A DNA stretch of 64,000 nt from Rhodococcus gordoniae (GCF_001646655.1 NZ_LPZN01000006.1:1-64000), one strand, 5' to 3'. Positions 32,853 to 43,266 are shown, counted from the stretch's first letter. Notes: a model not told the origin generated them from the letters alone. Numbers and translations: made by a program.

Positions 32853-34931
32853 TCACCACCAGCCGGTGGCGGGACCGAGTTGTCTGCCGAGCTCGGGCGT
32901 CAGCGTGCGGACGTAGGTGGTGGTGAGGTGGTTCTCGTCGCGGTAGATGAGGATGTTGCCCTCCACCGCCCGGCACAGGTCCGGGCGGCAGAACTGGTCG
33001 GACAGGTCGAGCAGCGACACGGTGGGCAGGTGCGCGGAGGCGGCGATGGCCGGGTCGACCGGGTCCAGCGCCTCGCCCCGGGGCACCCCGCACGTCTCGG
33101 CGTTGCCGCCCCCGGCGAGGCAGTCGGCGGCCCGGTACGCGACATCGTCGCGGAAGAGCCACGGGTTGTCGCGGATCGCGATCACCGGGATGCCGTAGTC
33201 GGCGAGCGTCTGCCACAGGTCGATGTACCAGAACGGAACGAAGTCGCCCGGCCCTTCGCCCTGATCCTTGGTGCGCGTCGAGGTGGTGAACACGTAGTCG
33301 GGCGGATCCGCGCGCAGTTCCGCGAGCACGGCGGTCGACCACGTGTCGCACTCGATCGTCGGGGACTCCTCGACGAGCGGGGCGAGCGGATCGGACAACG
33401 GGCACCCCACCTTGAGATAGGTGTCGAGGCGGAAACCGTGTTCGATACCGAGCGCGTCGAGCGCGGCGAGCCAGTGCTCCGAATGCGACCCACCGGCGAG
33501 CACCATGCGGCGCGTCGCGAGCGGATCGCCGTAGGTGCAGGTCAACGGCGTGCGATTGGTGTGCTGGGCGATGCAGTTGTCGAGTGTCGCAGGAGGCAGG
33601 TCGCGATGGGCGACCAGTAGCGGTGGTTGCACCGGCTGCGGCTCGGTGGAGACGGCGGGATCGAAGACGGCGGCGCCCGGATACAGCTCCGCCGGCAACG
33701 CCGAGGTGCGCTCGACCGTCTCGGCCGAGCGGTCGACGTAGGTGTGCCAGAGATTGCCGGCCCCGACGAGCGCGACGGCCGCGACCGTCACGAGACCGAG
33801 CACGGCCGTCCGGGACGGCCGAGGAGGGGCGACGCGACGGAGAGGCTCCTCGAACCACCGGGTCGACGCCTCGGCGAGCAACAGCGACAGGACGATCACA
33901 CCGAGCCCGCCCACGAGACCGACCGACGGGTGCCCGCGCACGATCAGGTAGCCGATGAGGAGCGGCCAGTGCCACAGGTACAGCGAGTAGGCGATCGCCC
34001 CCAGACGCACCATCGGTGCGGACGCCAGCAGTCGCGCCGACGGGGTGTCGTGGTCGGGACCGGAGCCGACTCCCGCCACGACGAGAGCCATCGCCGCGCC
34101 GACGGGCACGAGCGCCCACGGACCGGGGAACAGGGCGTTGCCGTCGAGGACGAAACCGCACGCGAGCAGCACGACGAGTGCGAGCCCACCGAGCACAATC
34201 CGCAGCACACGCGGAACCCGCAGCCACGGTGACAGGCACACGAGCAGTCCGCCGAGGGTCAACTCCCAGGCGCGGGCGGCACTGTCGTAGTACAGCCACG
34301 ACTGCGCCCGGTCGGACAGCACCGCGTACGCCAGCGAGGATGCGGTGAGTGCCGTGAGCAGCACCGTCAGCGGGATACGCACCGGCATCGACATCCGGCG
34401 CAGCAGCCATGCGAAACCGAACACCACCACGAGCGCCGCGACGTAGAACTGGCCCTGCACCGCGATCGACCACAGGTGCTGGAGCGGGCTGACCATGGGA
34501 TCCGCGGCCAGATAGTCACTGGCGGTGAGGGCGAGGTACCAGTTCTGGACGAAGAGCAGCGACGCCCCGGTCTGGTCGGCCACCGCGAGCCACTGTGTGA
34601 ACGGCTGCAACACGACCGTGGCGACGGCGACGGCGCTGAGCACGAGGACGAGCGGGGGCAGCAGACGCCTGCCGATCCTCCGCAGGACGGGACGCGGGTC
34701 GAGCGGCGCCGGGGATTCGGCGGTCCGCAGCAGCGAGCCCACGAAGAAGAAGCCGGACAGTGCCAGGAAGACGTCGACCCCTCCCGAGACGCGGCCGAAC
34801 CAGACGTGGAAGATCACCACGAGCGCGATCGCCAGTCCGCGCAGTCCGTCGAGATCGGCGCGCCGCGCGGGGCGGGTGCCCGCCGTCCGCGCGGCACTCT
34901 CGAGTTCTCGTCCCGAGGTGTGGACGGACAT
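32853..34931 (-). CDS. Acyltransferase-3/SGNH fusion membrane protein
   Basis: O-acyltransferase of the OafA/YrhL type, which acetylates or acylates cell-surface glycans. The 692-residue protein has ten or so membrane helices with the AT3 motifs [17 protein letters not shown] (catalytic His), [12 protein letters not shown] and [10 protein letters not shown]-like [17 protein letters not shown]-terminal extracytoplasmic SGNH domain (about 450-692) has the Ser motif AGGSHSEHW and the Asp-His pair in [10 protein letters not shown]. The counterpart in M. tuberculosis sits at the same place beside treX and bioA. Its substrate is unknown. Confidence 0.9.
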   Translation of the reverse strand: MSVHTSGRELESAARTAGTRPARRADLDGLRGLAIALVVIFHVWFGRVSGGVDVFLALSGFFFVGSLLRTAESPAPLDPRPVLRRIGRRLLPPLVLVLSAVAVATVVLQPFTQWLAVADQTGASLLFVQNWYLALTASDYLAADPMVSPLQHLWSIAVQGQFYVAALVVVFGFAWLLRRMSMPVRIPLTVLLTALTASSLAYAVLSDRAQSWLYYDSAARAWELTLGGLLVCLSPWLRVPRVLRIVLGGLALVVLLACGFVLDGNALFPGPWALVPVGAAMALVVAGVGSGPDHDTPSARLLASAPMVRLGAIAYSLYLWHWPLLIGYLIVRGHPSVGLVGGLGVIVLSLLLAEASTRWFEEPLRRVAPPRPSRTAVLGLVTVAAVALVGAGNLWHTYVDRSAETVERTSALPAELYPGAAVFDPAVSTEPQPVQPPLLVAHRDLPPATLDNCIAQHTNRTPLTCTYGDPLATRRMVLAGGSHSEHWLAALDALGIEHGFRLDTYLKVGCPLSDPLAPLVEESPTIECDTWSTAVLAELRADPPDYVFTTSTRTKDQGEGPGDFVPFWYIDLWQTLADYGIPVIAIRDNPWLFRDDVAYRAADCLAGGGNAETCGVPRGEALDPVDPAIAASAHLPTVSLLDLSDQFCRPDLCRAVEGNILIYRDENHLTTTYVRTLTPELGRQLGPATGWW

Positions 34932-35002
34932 GTGACGGATACCCCCGGTGTCATGCGTGTTCGGCTGTACTGCCGCCCGGCGCCGATCGGTGCACCGGAC
35001 GA

Positions 35003-35027
35003 TTGCCGTGAGTGTTGTTCACGGCAA
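35003..35027. promoter_or_regulatory. Perfect 25-bp palindrome upstream of bioA
   Basis: TTGCCGTGA (35003-35011) and TCACGGCAA (35019-35027) are perfect 9-bp arms around a 7-nt spacer, 54 nt before the bioA GTG and in the gap shared with the divergent acyltransferase gene. The centre (TGAGTGTTGTTCA) keeps one exact BioQ half-site, GTTCA. It could be a diverged BioQ operator or the site of another regulator. Confidence 0.6.
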
Positions 35028-35081
35028 CTCGGCAGACTACGCGGCTGCGGTGGGGGGCGGCCAACCGCCTACAGTCTGGGC

Positions 35082-36371
35082 GTGAGCAACTCCTCCCTCT
35101 CTCTCGAACGGATTCGCACTCTCGACAGCCGGCACCTGTGGCATCCCTACGGCGCGTTTCCGGCGCCCGCCGAATCGCTCGTGGTCGACCGCGCCCACGG
35201 TACCCGGCTCGTTCTCGCCGATGGACGCGAGCTGATCGACGGGATGAGTTCGTGGTGGGCGGCAGTGCACGGATATCGCCATCCGGTTCTCGACGCCGCG
35301 GTCCGGGACCAGCTCGAACGGATGAGTCACGTGATGTTCGGCGGCCTCACCCACGAGCCCGCCGCGCGGCTCGCGGAACTGCTCGTCGACATCACCCCCG
35401 AGGGTCTCGACACGGTCTTCCTCGCCGATTCGGGCTCGGTGGCGGTCGAGGTCGCCGTGAAGATGGCGGTGCAGTACCAGCGCGCTGTCGGCAGGCCCGG
35501 ACGGCGTCGTCTGCTCACCTGGCGGGGCGGCTACCACGGCGACACCTTCGCCCCGATGAGCGTGTGCGATCCGGAGGGCGGCATGCATGCGCTGTGGACC
35601 GACATGCTGGCGCGGCAGATCTTCGCTCCCGCCCCACCGGCGCATTTCGATCCCGGCTACGTCGCGCAGTTCGAGGCGGTCCTGCTCGAGCACGCCGACG
35701 AGCTCGCGGCGATCGTCGTCGAACCGGTCGTCCAGGGCGCCGGCGGTATGCGCTTCCACGACCCGCTCTATCTGCGTGAGCTACGCAGGATGTGCGACGA
35801 GCACGGACTGGTGTTGATCTTCGACGAGATCGCGACCGGTTTCGGGCGCACCGGGGAACTGTTCGCGGCCGACCACGCGCAGGTGAGCCCGGACGTGATG
35901 TGCGTGGGCAAGGCGCTCACCGGCGGGTACATGACACTCGCCGCGACGCTGTGCACCCGGGCCGTCGCCGAAGCGATCAGCGCCGGCGAGGGCGGCGGCG
36001 TGATGCACGGCCCGACCTTCATGGGCAACCCGCTCGCGTGCGCCGTCGCGGTCGCGGCGGTCGAATTGCTGCTCTCCCGCGACTGGCGCGCCGAGGTGGG
36101 GGCACTGAACGCGGGCCTGACGGAGGGGCTCGTCCCGGCCCGCGAGCTGCCGGGGGTCACGGATGTTCGGGTACTCGGGGGTATCGGTGTGATCGAACTC
36201 ACCGACCCGGTGGACATGCGTGCGGCGACCGACGCGACGGTCGCGGCCGGTGTGTGGCTTCGTCCGTTCCGCAATCTCGTCTACGCCATGCCTCCTTACG
36301 TGTGCTCCACCGCCGACGTCGCGGAGATCACGTCGGGGATGATCGCTGCGGCGGGCGCCCAGGTCGGGTAA
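35082..36371 (+). CDS. bioA: Adenosylmethionine-8-amino-7-oxononanoate aminotransferase
   Basis: PLP aminotransferase that makes 7,8-diaminopelargonate from KAPA using S-adenosylmethionine, a biotin biosynthesis step. The 429-residue protein starts at GTG 35082. Motifs are HLWHPYGAF, the BioA-specific [12 protein letters not shown], the GGYHGDTF loop, [18 protein letters not shown] and the PLP lysine in [11 protein letters not shown]. bioF follows after a 92-nt gap that holds its own BioQ-like site, so bioA may be separately controlled. Confidence 0.96.
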   Translation: MSNSSLSLERIRTLDSRHLWHPYGAFPAPAESLVVDRAHGTRLVLADGRELIDGMSSWWAAVHGYRHPVLDAAVRDQLERMSHVMFGGLTHEPAARLAELLVDITPEGLDTVFLADSGSVAVEVAVKMAVQYQRAVGRPGRRRLLTWRGGYHGDTFAPMSVCDPEGGMHALWTDMLARQIFAPAPPAHFDPGYVAQFEAVLLEHADELAAIVVEPVVQGAGGMRFHDPLYLRELRRMCDEHGLVLIFDEIATGFGRTGELFAADHAQVSPDVMCVGKALTGGYMTLAATLCTRAVAEAISAGEGGGVMHGPTFMGNPLACAVAVAAVELLLSRDWRAEVGALNAGLTEGLVPARELPGVTDVRVLGGIGVIELTDPVDMRAATDATVAAGVWLRPFRNLVYAMPPYVCSTADVAEITSGMIAAAGAQVG

Positions 36372-36431
36372 GCCGCCGCGGGGGCATGCCGCGGGACGTT
36401 CGACGCGGCATCGACGCGGGCTGCCGCGCCG

Positions 36432-36455
36432 ACTTGAACAGCGTTCAAGTATGGT
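36432..36455 (+). promoter_or_regulatory. BioQ operator overlapping a leaderless bioF promoter
   Basis: ACTTGAACAGCGTTCAAGT (36432-36450) is a perfect palindrome with 8-bp arms around AGC and matches the BioQ consensus TGAAC-N3-GTTCA. A -10-like TATGGT (36450-36455) follows directly. That puts the start point close to the bioF ATG at 36464, which has no ribosome binding site. Confidence 0.75.
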
Positions 36456-36463
36456 TACCGTTC

Positions 36464-37603
36464 ATGACCGCACATCCCGCCCTGGCGTGGCTCGACGACA
36501 CCGCGGCGGCGCGACGCGCAGCGGGTCTGCACCGGGAACCCGTCGTCCGAACCCCCGGCTCGGCCGTCGTCGACCTCGCGTCCAACGACTATCTCGGTCT
36601 GTCCCGTCATCCGGAGGTCCTCGCGGGGGCCACCGCCGCACTGCGGCGCTGGGGAGCCGGTGCCACCGGATCGCGGCTGGTCACCGGCACCACCGCCGAA
36701 CACGAACTGCTCGAACGCGAACTCGCCGACTTCGTCGGGGCGGACAGCGGTCTGGTGTTCTCGAGCGGATACGCCGCGAATCTCGGTGCTGTCGCCGCCC
36801 TCGGCGGCAAGGACGCGCTGATCGTCTCCGACGCCGGGGGGCACGCGTCGCTCGTCGACGCGTGCCGGCTGTCCCGCTCGAGAATCGTCGTCACTCCCCA
36901 CAACGACGTCGGCGCGGTCGCGCACGCCCTCGCGACCCGCACCGAGGCGCGCGCGCTCGTCCTGACCGACTCGGTGTTCAGTACCGACGGAGACCTCGCC
37001 CCATTGCGGCGGCTGCACCGCATCTGCCGCTCGCACGACGCGTTGCTCCTCGTCGACGAGGCCCACGGTGTGGGAGTCCGCGGCGCGGGGGGCCGCGGAC
37101 TCGTCCACGAAATGGGTCTCGCCGGCGAACCCGACGTGGTCGTCACCGCGACGCTGTCGAAATCCCTTGCGTCCCAAGGAGGAGTGGTGCTGGCCGACCG
37201 GCGTGTGCGCGAACACCTCGTGGACACCGCCCGAACGTTCATCTTCGACACCGGCCTGGCACCGGCCGCGGTCGGTGCCGCCCGGGGAGCGTTGAAGGTG
37301 TTGCGCGCCGAACCCGCCCGTGCCGCGGCCGTACTCGAGCAGGCCGCGCACCTCGCGCGCGTCACGGGCGTCGACGCACCGCCGTCCGCGGTGGTGTCGG
37401 TGATCCTCGGCGACCCGCATGTCGCCGCCGATGCTGCTGCGCAGTGCCGCGAACGCGGTGTGCATGTCGGCTGCTTCCGGCCGCCGTCGGTACCGGCCGG
37501 CACCTCGCGGCTGCGGCTGACCGCCCGCGCGAACCTCACCACCGACGAACGCGCACTCGTCGACGAGGTGCTCACCGATGTCCTCGCGGGGGCCCGGGCG
37601 TGA
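36464..37603 (+). CDS. bioF: 8-amino-7-oxononanoate synthase
   Basis: PLP enzyme that condenses pimeloyl-thioester with L-alanine, the first ring-forming step of biotin synthesis. The 379-residue protein starts at ATG 36464, with no Shine-Dalgarno sequence and a promoter only about 8 nt upstream, so leaderless translation is likely. Motifs are [42 protein letters not shown] and the PLP lysine in [11 protein letters not shown]. The stop overlaps bioD (GTGA). No C/H-dependent pimelate genes are present in the window. Confidence 0.96.
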   Translation: MTAHPALAWLDDTAAARRAAGLHREPVVRTPGSAVVDLASNDYLGLSRHPEVLAGATAALRRWGAGATGSRLVTGTTAEHELLERELADFVGADSGLVFSSGYAANLGAVAALGGKDALIVSDAGGHASLVDACRLSRSRIVVTPHNDVGAVAHALATRTEARALVLTDSVFSTDGDLAPLRRLHRICRSHDALLLVDEAHGVGVRGAGGRGLVHEMGLAGEPDVVVTATLSKSLASQGGVVLADRRVREHLVDTARTFIFDTGLAPAAVGAARGALKVLRAEPARAAAVLEQAAHLARVTGVDAPPSAVVSVILGDPHVAADAAAQCRERGVHVGCFRPPSVPAGTSRLRLTARANLTTDERALVDEVLTDVLAGARA

Positions 37604-38313
37604 GCATCCTCGTCGTCACCGGTACGTCGACCGATGTGGGAAAGACCGTCGCGACCGCCGCGCTGGCCGCGAGCGCCGTGGCGGCGGGGCTGCGGGTCGC
37701 GGTGTGCAAGCCCGCCCAGACCGGTGTGGCGGACGACGGCCCGGGCGACCTGCAGGAAGTCCGCCGGCTGGTCGGGGGCTCCGTCCACCTCGTCGAACTC
37801 GCTCGGTACCCCGACCCGCTCGCACCCGATACCGCCGCGCGGCGCAGTGGACGCCGGTTGCTCGACCTCGACGAGGTCGTCGACGCCGTCCGGAGTCTCG
37901 ACGCCGGATACGACCTCACCCTCGTCGAAGGCGCCGGCGGCCTGCTCGTCCGCCTCGGCGCCGGGGGCTTCACTCTCGCCGACGTCGCTGCGGCGCTGGG
38001 CGCACCCGCGGTGGTCGTCGCGGCGGCAGGGCTGGGCACGCTCAACCACACGGCGCTCACCGTGGCCGCACTCCGCGCGGCGGGGATCGCCTGTCCGGGA
38101 GTGATCATCGGATCCTGGCCCGCCGCACCGGATCTGGCGGAGCAGTGCAATCTCGACGACCTCCCGGCCGTCACCGGCGTCCCCGTGGTCGGCAGGATCC
38201 CGGCCGGCAGCGGGGCGATCGACGCGGCCCGCTTCGCTGTCCGGGCCTCCGAGTGGCTGGCGCCGCCGCTCCGGACGAAACGGCATGCGAGCGAAGCTTC
38301 CGCTGTACTGTGA
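37600..38313 (+). CDS. bioD: Dethiobiotin synthetase
   Basis: ATP-dependent ring closure of diaminopelargonate to dethiobiotin. The 237-residue protein starts at GTG 37600, overlapping bioF. The P-loop is [16 protein letters not shown], the substrate lysine region is [10 protein letters not shown] and [13 protein letters not shown] is the third family motif. It ends the bioF-bioD pair. A small gene follows 76 nt later in the same direction. Confidence 0.95.
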   Translation: MSILVVTGTSTDVGKTVATAALAASAVAAGLRVAVCKPAQTGVADDGPGDLQEVRRLVGGSVHLVELARYPDPLAPDTAARRSGRRLLDLDEVVDAVRSLDAGYDLTLVEGAGGLLVRLGAGGFTLADVAAALGAPAVVVAAAGLGTLNHTALTVAALRAAGIACPGVIIGSWPAAPDLAEQCNLDDLPAVTGVPVVGRIPAGSGAIDAARFAVRASEWLAPPLRTKRHASEASAVL

Positions 38314-38389
38314 TGGATGCCACACTGCAACGGCCTGTCCCATCGTGTCGGCCGGCGCGACATGCCGACCGCTCGGCCCGGAGGTACGG

Positions 38390-38677
38390 ATGTCCACCAG
38401 CGAAGTGCAGGAACTCCAGCGCACCGCCGCCCACCTGCGCCACTGCCTCGGATCACTACGATCGCGCTACGGGGACGCAGCCCCCGTCCGGAGGCTGGCG
38501 AACGACCTCGAACGCCTCGACATCGACATACGCGACTTCGCCGAACATCCTCCACGCGAGGCCGTCAACAGTCTCGGTGAACGCATCCCGATCCCCGACA
38601 CGCCGTACGACGACTCGTTGTTCCGCGGAACGGATACGGACGACGAAGGTCTCGGCGGGCTGCACGGCTCGCGGTGA
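38390..38677 (+). CDS. Small acidic helical protein of unknown function
   Basis: A 95-residue protein from ATG 38390, with GGAGG (38380-38384) correctly spaced; the longer upstream start has no such site. Residues 3-50 are probably two amphipathic helices (VQELQRTAAHLRHCLGSLRS and PVRRLANDLERLDIDIRDFA). The C-terminal third is acidic and Gly-rich. Its stop overlaps the GTG of sdhC by 4 nt, so it is translationally coupled to the succinate dehydrogenase genes and lies between them and bioD. I do not recognise it. Confidence 0.8.
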   Translation: MSTSEVQELQRTAAHLRHCLGSLRSRYGDAAPVRRLANDLERLDIDIRDFAEHPPREAVNSLGERIPIPDTPYDDSLFRGTDTDDEGLGGLHGSR

Positions 38678-39510
38678 GCACGTCCGAGGCATCACCGGCG
38701 GCCCGCGGCACGCCCGCGACCGGCGTGCGCTCCGCGGGCCGCGCACGGATCGCCGCACGTACGCTGCGGAACGACCGCTGGTGGCAGACCCCCGCACTCA
38801 CCGTGCTCGGCCTCGGTGTGTTCGTGGTGTACGCGACGATCCGCTCGTTCGTGCGCAGCGCCTACTACGTCGAGGACTACCACTATCTGACGCCGTTCTA
38901 CTCTCCGTGCGTGAGCGCGTCCTGCGTGGACGGTGCCCGCCATTTCGGAACGTGGGTCGGCGAACTCCCGATGTGGATTCCGCTCGCGTTCCTGTCGCTC
39001 CCGCTTCTCCTCGGTTTCCGACTGACCTGCTATTACTACCGCAAGGCCTACTACCGCTCGTTCTGGTTGTCGCCGCCCGCGTGCGCGGTGGCCGAACCCC
39101 ACCGGCGCTACACCGGCGAAACGCGGTTGCCGCTGATCCTGCAGAACTCGCACCGCTACTTCTTCTACGCCGGTTTCGTGGTGTCACTGATCAACACCTA
39201 CGACATGATCGCGGCCTTCCGTAGTCCGAGCGGATTCGGCATCGGGCTCGGCAACCTCATCCTGCTGATCAACGTGATACTGCTCTGGGGATACACGCTC
39301 TCGTGCCATTCGTGTCGGCACGTCACCGGAGGGCGGCTGCGGCACTTTTCGAAACATCCTGTGCGGTACAGGATCTGGACGTTCCTGTCGAGGCTCAACG
39401 TCAGGCACATGCAGTTCGCGTGGATCACGCTGGGCACCCTGATCCTCACGGACTTCTACATCATGCTCGTGGCGAGCGAGACCATCACGGATCTCCGGTT
39501 CGTCGGCTGA
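38674..39510 (+). CDS. Succinate dehydrogenase (Sdh1-type) membrane subunit
   Basis: Membrane anchor of a complex II enzyme that passes electrons from SdhAB to quinone. The 278-residue protein starts at GTG 38674. It has about five membrane helices, beginning ALTVLGLGVFVVYATIRSF and including LPMWIPLAFLSLPLLLGF. Conserved His residues (HRYFFYAG, SCHSCRHVTGG, RHMQFAW) could ligate heme or quinone. It matches the single-subunit anchor of mycobacterial Sdh1 (next to SdhA/SdhB) rather than the SdhC/SdhD pair of Sdh2. It is overlapped upstream by the small gene; sdhA follows 53 nt later. Confidence 0.88.
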   Translation: MSTSEASPAARGTPATGVRSAGRARIAARTLRNDRWWQTPALTVLGLGVFVVYATIRSFVRSAYYVEDYHYLTPFYSPCVSASCVDGARHFGTWVGELPMWIPLAFLSLPLLLGFRLTCYYYRKAYYRSFWLSPPACAVAEPHRRYTGETRLPLILQNSHRYFFYAGFVVSLINTYDMIAAFRSPSGFGIGLGNLILLINVILLWGYTLSCHSCRHVTGGRLRHFSKHPVRYRIWTFLSRLNVRHMQFAWITLGTLILTDFYIMLVASETITDLRFVG

Positions 39511-39563
39511 CGGACCCGAGCAGTACGGCGGAAGGGCAGGCGACCGGAAGAGGGGAAGCTCAG

Positions 39564-41480
39564 ATGGTGGATGTCGAACGGCACAAGGTCGACGTCGTGG
39601 TGATCGGAGCGGGTGGCGCCGGACTCCGCGCGGTCATCGAGGCGCGGCAACGCGGTTTCTCCGTCGCCGTGGTGTGCAAGTCGCTGTTCGGTAAGGCCCA
39701 CACCGTGATGGCCGAAGGCGGGTGCGCCGCCGCGATGGGCAACGCCAATCCCCGCGACTCCTGGCAGATCCACTTCCAGGACACGATGCGCGGCGGCAAG
39801 TTTCTCAACAACTGGCGGATGGCCGAACTGCACGCGCGCGAAGCGCCCGACCGGGTGTGGGAACTGGAAACCTACGGAGCCCTGTTCGACCGGACACCCG
39901 ACGGACGGATCAGCCAGCGCAATTTCGGTGGCCACACCTATCCACGACTCGCCCACGTCGGCGATCGCACCGGACTCGAACTCATCCGCACGATGCAGCA
40001 GAAGATAGTGTCGCTGCAGCAGGAGGACCACGCCGAACACGGGGATTACGAGGCGCGGGTGCGGGTCTTCGCCGAATGCACCATCACCGAACTGGTGAAG
40101 GACGCGGAGGGTCGCATCGCCGGAGCGTTCGGATACTGGCGTGAGACCGGGCGATTCGTGTTGTTCGAGGCGCCCGCCGTCGTCATCGCCACCGGCGGCA
40201 TCGGCAAGTCGTGGAAGGTGACGTCGAACTCGTGGGAGTACACGGGCGACGGTCATGCGCTCGCCCTGCGCGCCGGTGCCGCCCTGATCAACATGGAGTT
40301 CGTCCAGTTCCACCCCACCGGGATGATCTGGCCGCCCAGCGTCAAGGGCATCCTCGTCACGGAGGGCGTCCGCGGCGACGGCGGGGTGCTGAAGAACTCC
40401 GAGGGGGAGCGGTTCATGTTCTCCTACATCCCTCCGGTGTTCAAAGGCCAGTACGCCGAAACCGAGGAGGAGGCCGACCGCTGGTACGACGATCAGGAGA
40501 ACAATCGCCGTACCCCCGATCTGCTCCCGCGCGACGAAGTGGCCCGCGCCATCAATTCGGAGGTCAAGGAGGGCCGCGGCACCCCGCACGGCGGAGTCTT
40601 CCTCGACATCGCCTCGCGGATGCCGGCCGCCGAGATCATGCGGCGGCTGCCGTCGATGCACCACCAGTTCAAGGAACTCGCCGACGTCGACATCACTGCC
40701 GAAGCGATGGAGGTCGGCCCGACCTGCCACTACGTGATGGGTGGAATCGAGGTCGACCCCGACACCGGCGCGGCCTCCGTGCCGGGACTGTTCGCGGCCG
40801 GGGAGTGCTCGGGCGGGATGCACGGGTCGAACCGCCTGGGCGGAAATTCGCTGTCGGACCTGCTGGTCTTCGGCCGCCGGGCCGGTATCGGCGCGGCCGA
40901 CTACGTCCAGGGCCTGACGACGCGACCGGCCGTGATCGAAGCCGACGTCGACGCCGCGGCACGCGCGGCACTCGCTCCCTTCGATCCGGCCGAGGCCGAC
41001 CGCGCCGAGAACCCGTACACCCTGCACACCGATCTGCAGCAGGTCATGCAGGATCTCGTGGGCATCATCCGCCGCGCGGACGAGGTCGAACGCGCGCTCG
41101 CCGAACTCGACGGGTTACGGTCCCGGATCCGAAACGTCGCAGTGGAGGGACACCGCCAGTTCAACCCGGGCTGGCATCTCGCCCTGGACCTGCGGAACAT
41201 GCTGCTCGTGTGCGAATGCGTCGCACGAGCTGCGTTGCAGCGCACCGAGAGTCGCGGAGGGCACACCCGCGACGACTATCCGTCGATGGATGCGCAGTGG
41301 CGTCGCACACTGCTCACCTGCCGCCTCGACGGGGGCGACCCGTTCGTCCCGGACGTCTCGGTCACCGCCGAGCGGCAGGAGCCGATGCGCCCCGACCTGC
41401 TGGAACTGTTCGACATCGACGAACTCGGCAAGTACTACACCGACGAGGAACTCGCGGATCATCCCGGACGGAGGGGTTGA
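39564..41480 (+). CDS. sdhA: Succinate dehydrogenase/fumarate reductase flavoprotein subunit
   Basis: FAD-bearing catalytic subunit. The 638-residue protein starts at ATG 39564. The Rossmann FAD motif is VVVIGAGGAGLRAV, and the covalent-FAD His is in GKAHTVMAEGG. Active-site motifs include the His/Arg set in FHPTGMIW and TEGVRGDGG. The C-terminal flavin motif is GLFAAGECSGGMHGSNRLGG. Length and the AEGGCAAAMGNANPRDSW segment fit the Sdh1 group. sdhB starts 2 nt after its stop. Confidence 0.96.
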   Translation: MVDVERHKVDVVVIGAGGAGLRAVIEARQRGFSVAVVCKSLFGKAHTVMAEGGCAAAMGNANPRDSWQIHFQDTMRGGKFLNNWRMAELHAREAPDRVWELETYGALFDRTPDGRISQRNFGGHTYPRLAHVGDRTGLELIRTMQQKIVSLQQEDHAEHGDYEARVRVFAECTITELVKDAEGRIAGAFGYWRETGRFVLFEAPAVVIATGGIGKSWKVTSNSWEYTGDGHALALRAGAALINMEFVQFHPTGMIWPPSVKGILVTEGVRGDGGVLKNSEGERFMFSYIPPVFKGQYAETEEEADRWYDDQENNRRTPDLLPRDEVARAINSEVKEGRGTPHGGVFLDIASRMPAAEIMRRLPSMHHQFKELADVDITAEAMEVGPTCHYVMGGIEVDPDTGAASVPGLFAAGECSGGMHGSNRLGGNSLSDLLVFGRRAGIGAADYVQGLTTRPAVIEADVDAAARAALAPFDPAEADRAENPYTLHTDLQQVMQDLVGIIRRADEVERALAELDGLRSRIRNVAVEGHRQFNPGWHLALDLRNMLLVCECVARAALQRTESRGGHTRDDYPSMDAQWRRTLLTCRLDGGDPFVPDVSVTAERQEPMRPDLLELFDIDELGKYYTDEELADHPGRRG

Positions 41481-41481
41481 G

Positions 41482-42228
41482 ATGGGATATCGGGCGGCGT
41501 TCAGGATCTGGCGGGGCGACGCCGACGGTGGACAGTTGCGCGACTACACCGTCGAGGTCAACGAGGGTGAGGTCGTCCTCGACATCCTGCACCGCCTGCA
41601 GGCCACCCAGGCACCGGATCTCGCCGTGCGCTGGAACTGCAAGGCGGGCAAGTGCGGATCCTGCTCGGCGGAGGTCGACGGCCGCCCGCGCCTGACGTGC
41701 ATGACCCGCATGTCGCTGTTCGATCCCGACGCGACCGTCACGGTGACGCCGATGCGCACCTTCCCGATCATCCGCGATCTCGTCACCGACGTCTCGTTCA
41801 ACTACCGGAAGGCACGCGAGATACCGGCCTTCGCGCCGCCCCCGGATCTCGCGCCGGGGGAGTACCGGATGCAGCAGGTCGATGTGCAGCGCTCTCAGGA
41901 GTTCCGCAAGTGCATCGAATGCTATCTGTGCCAGAACGTCTGCCACGTGGTGCGCGACCACGAGGAGAACAAGGAGGCCTTCGCCGGTCCCCGCTATCTC
42001 ATGCGCATCGCGGAACTCGAGATGCACCCGCTCGACGTCGCCGATCGGCGCGACGTGGCGCAGGACGAGCACGGCCTGGGCATGTGCAACATCACCAAGT
42101 GCTGCACCGAGGTGTGCCCGGAGAACATCCACATCACCGACAACGCGCTGATCCCGATGAAGGAACGCGTCGCCGGCCGCCGCTACGACCCGATCGTCTG
42201 GCTCGGCAACAAGCTGTTCCGGCGCTGA
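41482..42228 (+). CDS. sdhB: Succinate dehydrogenase iron-sulfur subunit
   Basis: Electron-transfer subunit linking SdhA to the membrane subunit. The 248-residue protein has an N-terminal 2Fe-2S ferredoxin domain (WNCKAGKCGSCSAEVDG, with a fourth Cys in LTCMTR). The C-terminal helical domain holds CIECYLCQNVCHVV and CNITKCCTEVCPENIHI for the 4Fe-4S and 3Fe-4S/4Fe-4S clusters. It starts at ATG 41482 with GGAGGGG upstream. The convergent siderophore lipoprotein gene ends 18 nt downstream. Confidence 0.96.
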   Translation: MGYRAAFRIWRGDADGGQLRDYTVEVNEGEVVLDILHRLQATQAPDLAVRWNCKAGKCGSCSAEVDGRPRLTCMTRMSLFDPDATVTVTPMRTFPIIRDLVTDVSFNYRKAREIPAFAPPPDLAPGEYRMQQVDVQRSQEFRKCIECYLCQNVCHVVRDHEENKEAFAGPRYLMRIAELEMHPLDVADRRDVAQDEHGLGMCNITKCCTEVCPENIHITDNALIPMKERVAGRRYDPIVWLGNKLFRR

Positions 42229-42246
42229 GCCACAAGCAGAGAGGGC

Positions 42247-43242
42247 TCAGTTCACGCGTTCGGCGACCAGCGGAACCAGCTCGTCGAGCGCGAACGGCAC
42301 CGACAGCACCGAGTTCGTCGAGAACGCCGCAGAGATGTCGGAATCACTGTCGAGCACGAGGAACCGGCCGTCGCGCACCGCCGGGATCTGCCGGAAGACC
42401 GGATTGTCGGTCACCTCCGCCGCCGGTACGTAGATCGGCAGCACGATCAGTAGATCCGCATCGAGCAGGTTCAGGTTCTCGTCGGAGACGGTGATGAAGA
42501 AGTCGTCCGTCGCCGCGGCCTGCACCTGAGGATTGTTCACGAAGCCGAGCTCGGTCATGAAGTCGACGCGCGAGTCGCCGACGACGTAGGCGCCCCACCC
42601 CTCCGACGTGTAGGAGGCGACGGTGACGGTCCTGCCCGCGAACTCGGGGTTGTCGGCGGCGGCCTGTTCGAAGTCCGCATCGATCTGCGACAGCAGTTCG
42701 GTGCCCTTGTCCGGGACACCGAGAGCCGCTGCCACGGTGGTCACCTGGTCGTCGAGCGACGTGAGATAGGCGTCGCTGCCTTCCGGGCCGGCGACGGTCG
42801 GGGCGATCCCCGACAGCGTCTCGTAGCGGGCCTGCTCACCGGAACTCTTGGTGTCGAGGATCAGATCGGGCTCCTGCGCCGCGAGCATCTCGAAGGACGG
42901 CTCGATCGTGCCGATGAGCTCCGGCGGCGAGTCGTACAGCCCCTGCGCCCACGGCCCCACGCCGTCGCCGCCGAAGGCGAGCCAGTCGCTCGCCGCCACC
43001 GGCTGAACGCCGAGTGCCAGTGCAGTTTCGGCGTCGCCCCAGCCCAGAGCCGCGACGCGTTCGGGGGCGGACTCGATGGTGACCTCCCCGAACTTCGTGT
43101 CGACCGTGACGGGGAAGGCGCCGTCGGCCGGTGCCGAACCGGAGTCGGACTCCGTGTCGGACGATCCGCACGCGGTCAGCGCGATCGCGGTGGCCGTGAA
43201 CAGAGTGGCGGAACGGAGCAACGCAGCGGATCGGCGTGTCAT
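42247..43242 (-). CDS. Iron-siderophore ABC transporter substrate-binding lipoprotein
   Basis: A class III periplasmic-binding-type lipoprotein of the FecB/FepB family. The 331-residue protein has signal peptide SATLFTATAIALTACGSSD, lipobox ALTAC and a Ser/Asp-rich tether. A PBP2 domain follows (about 44-331) with PERVAALGWGDAETALALG, a QEPDLILDT strand and DFMTELGFVNNP. No permease or ATPase genes are in the window. The divergent gap before it holds an IdeR/DtxR-like box, so iron-controlled expression is likely. Confidence 0.92.
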   Translation of the reverse strand: MTRRSAALLRSATLFTATAIALTACGSSDTESDSGSAPADGAFPVTVDTKFGEVTIESAPERVAALGWGDAETALALGVQPVAASDWLAFGGDGVGPWAQGLYDSPPELIGTIEPSFEMLAAQEPDLILDTKSSGEQARYETLSGIAPTVAGPEGSDAYLTSLDDQVTTVAAALGVPDKGTELLSQIDADFEQAAADNPEFAGRTVTVASYTSEGWGAYVVGDSRVDFMTELGFVNNPQVQAAATDDFFITVSDENLNLLDADLLIVLPIYVPAAEVTDNPVFRQIPAVRDGRFLVLDSDSDISAAFSTNSVLSVPFALDELVPLVAERVN

Positions 43243-43266
43243 GAGGGGCCTCGAGTCTGTCGAACA

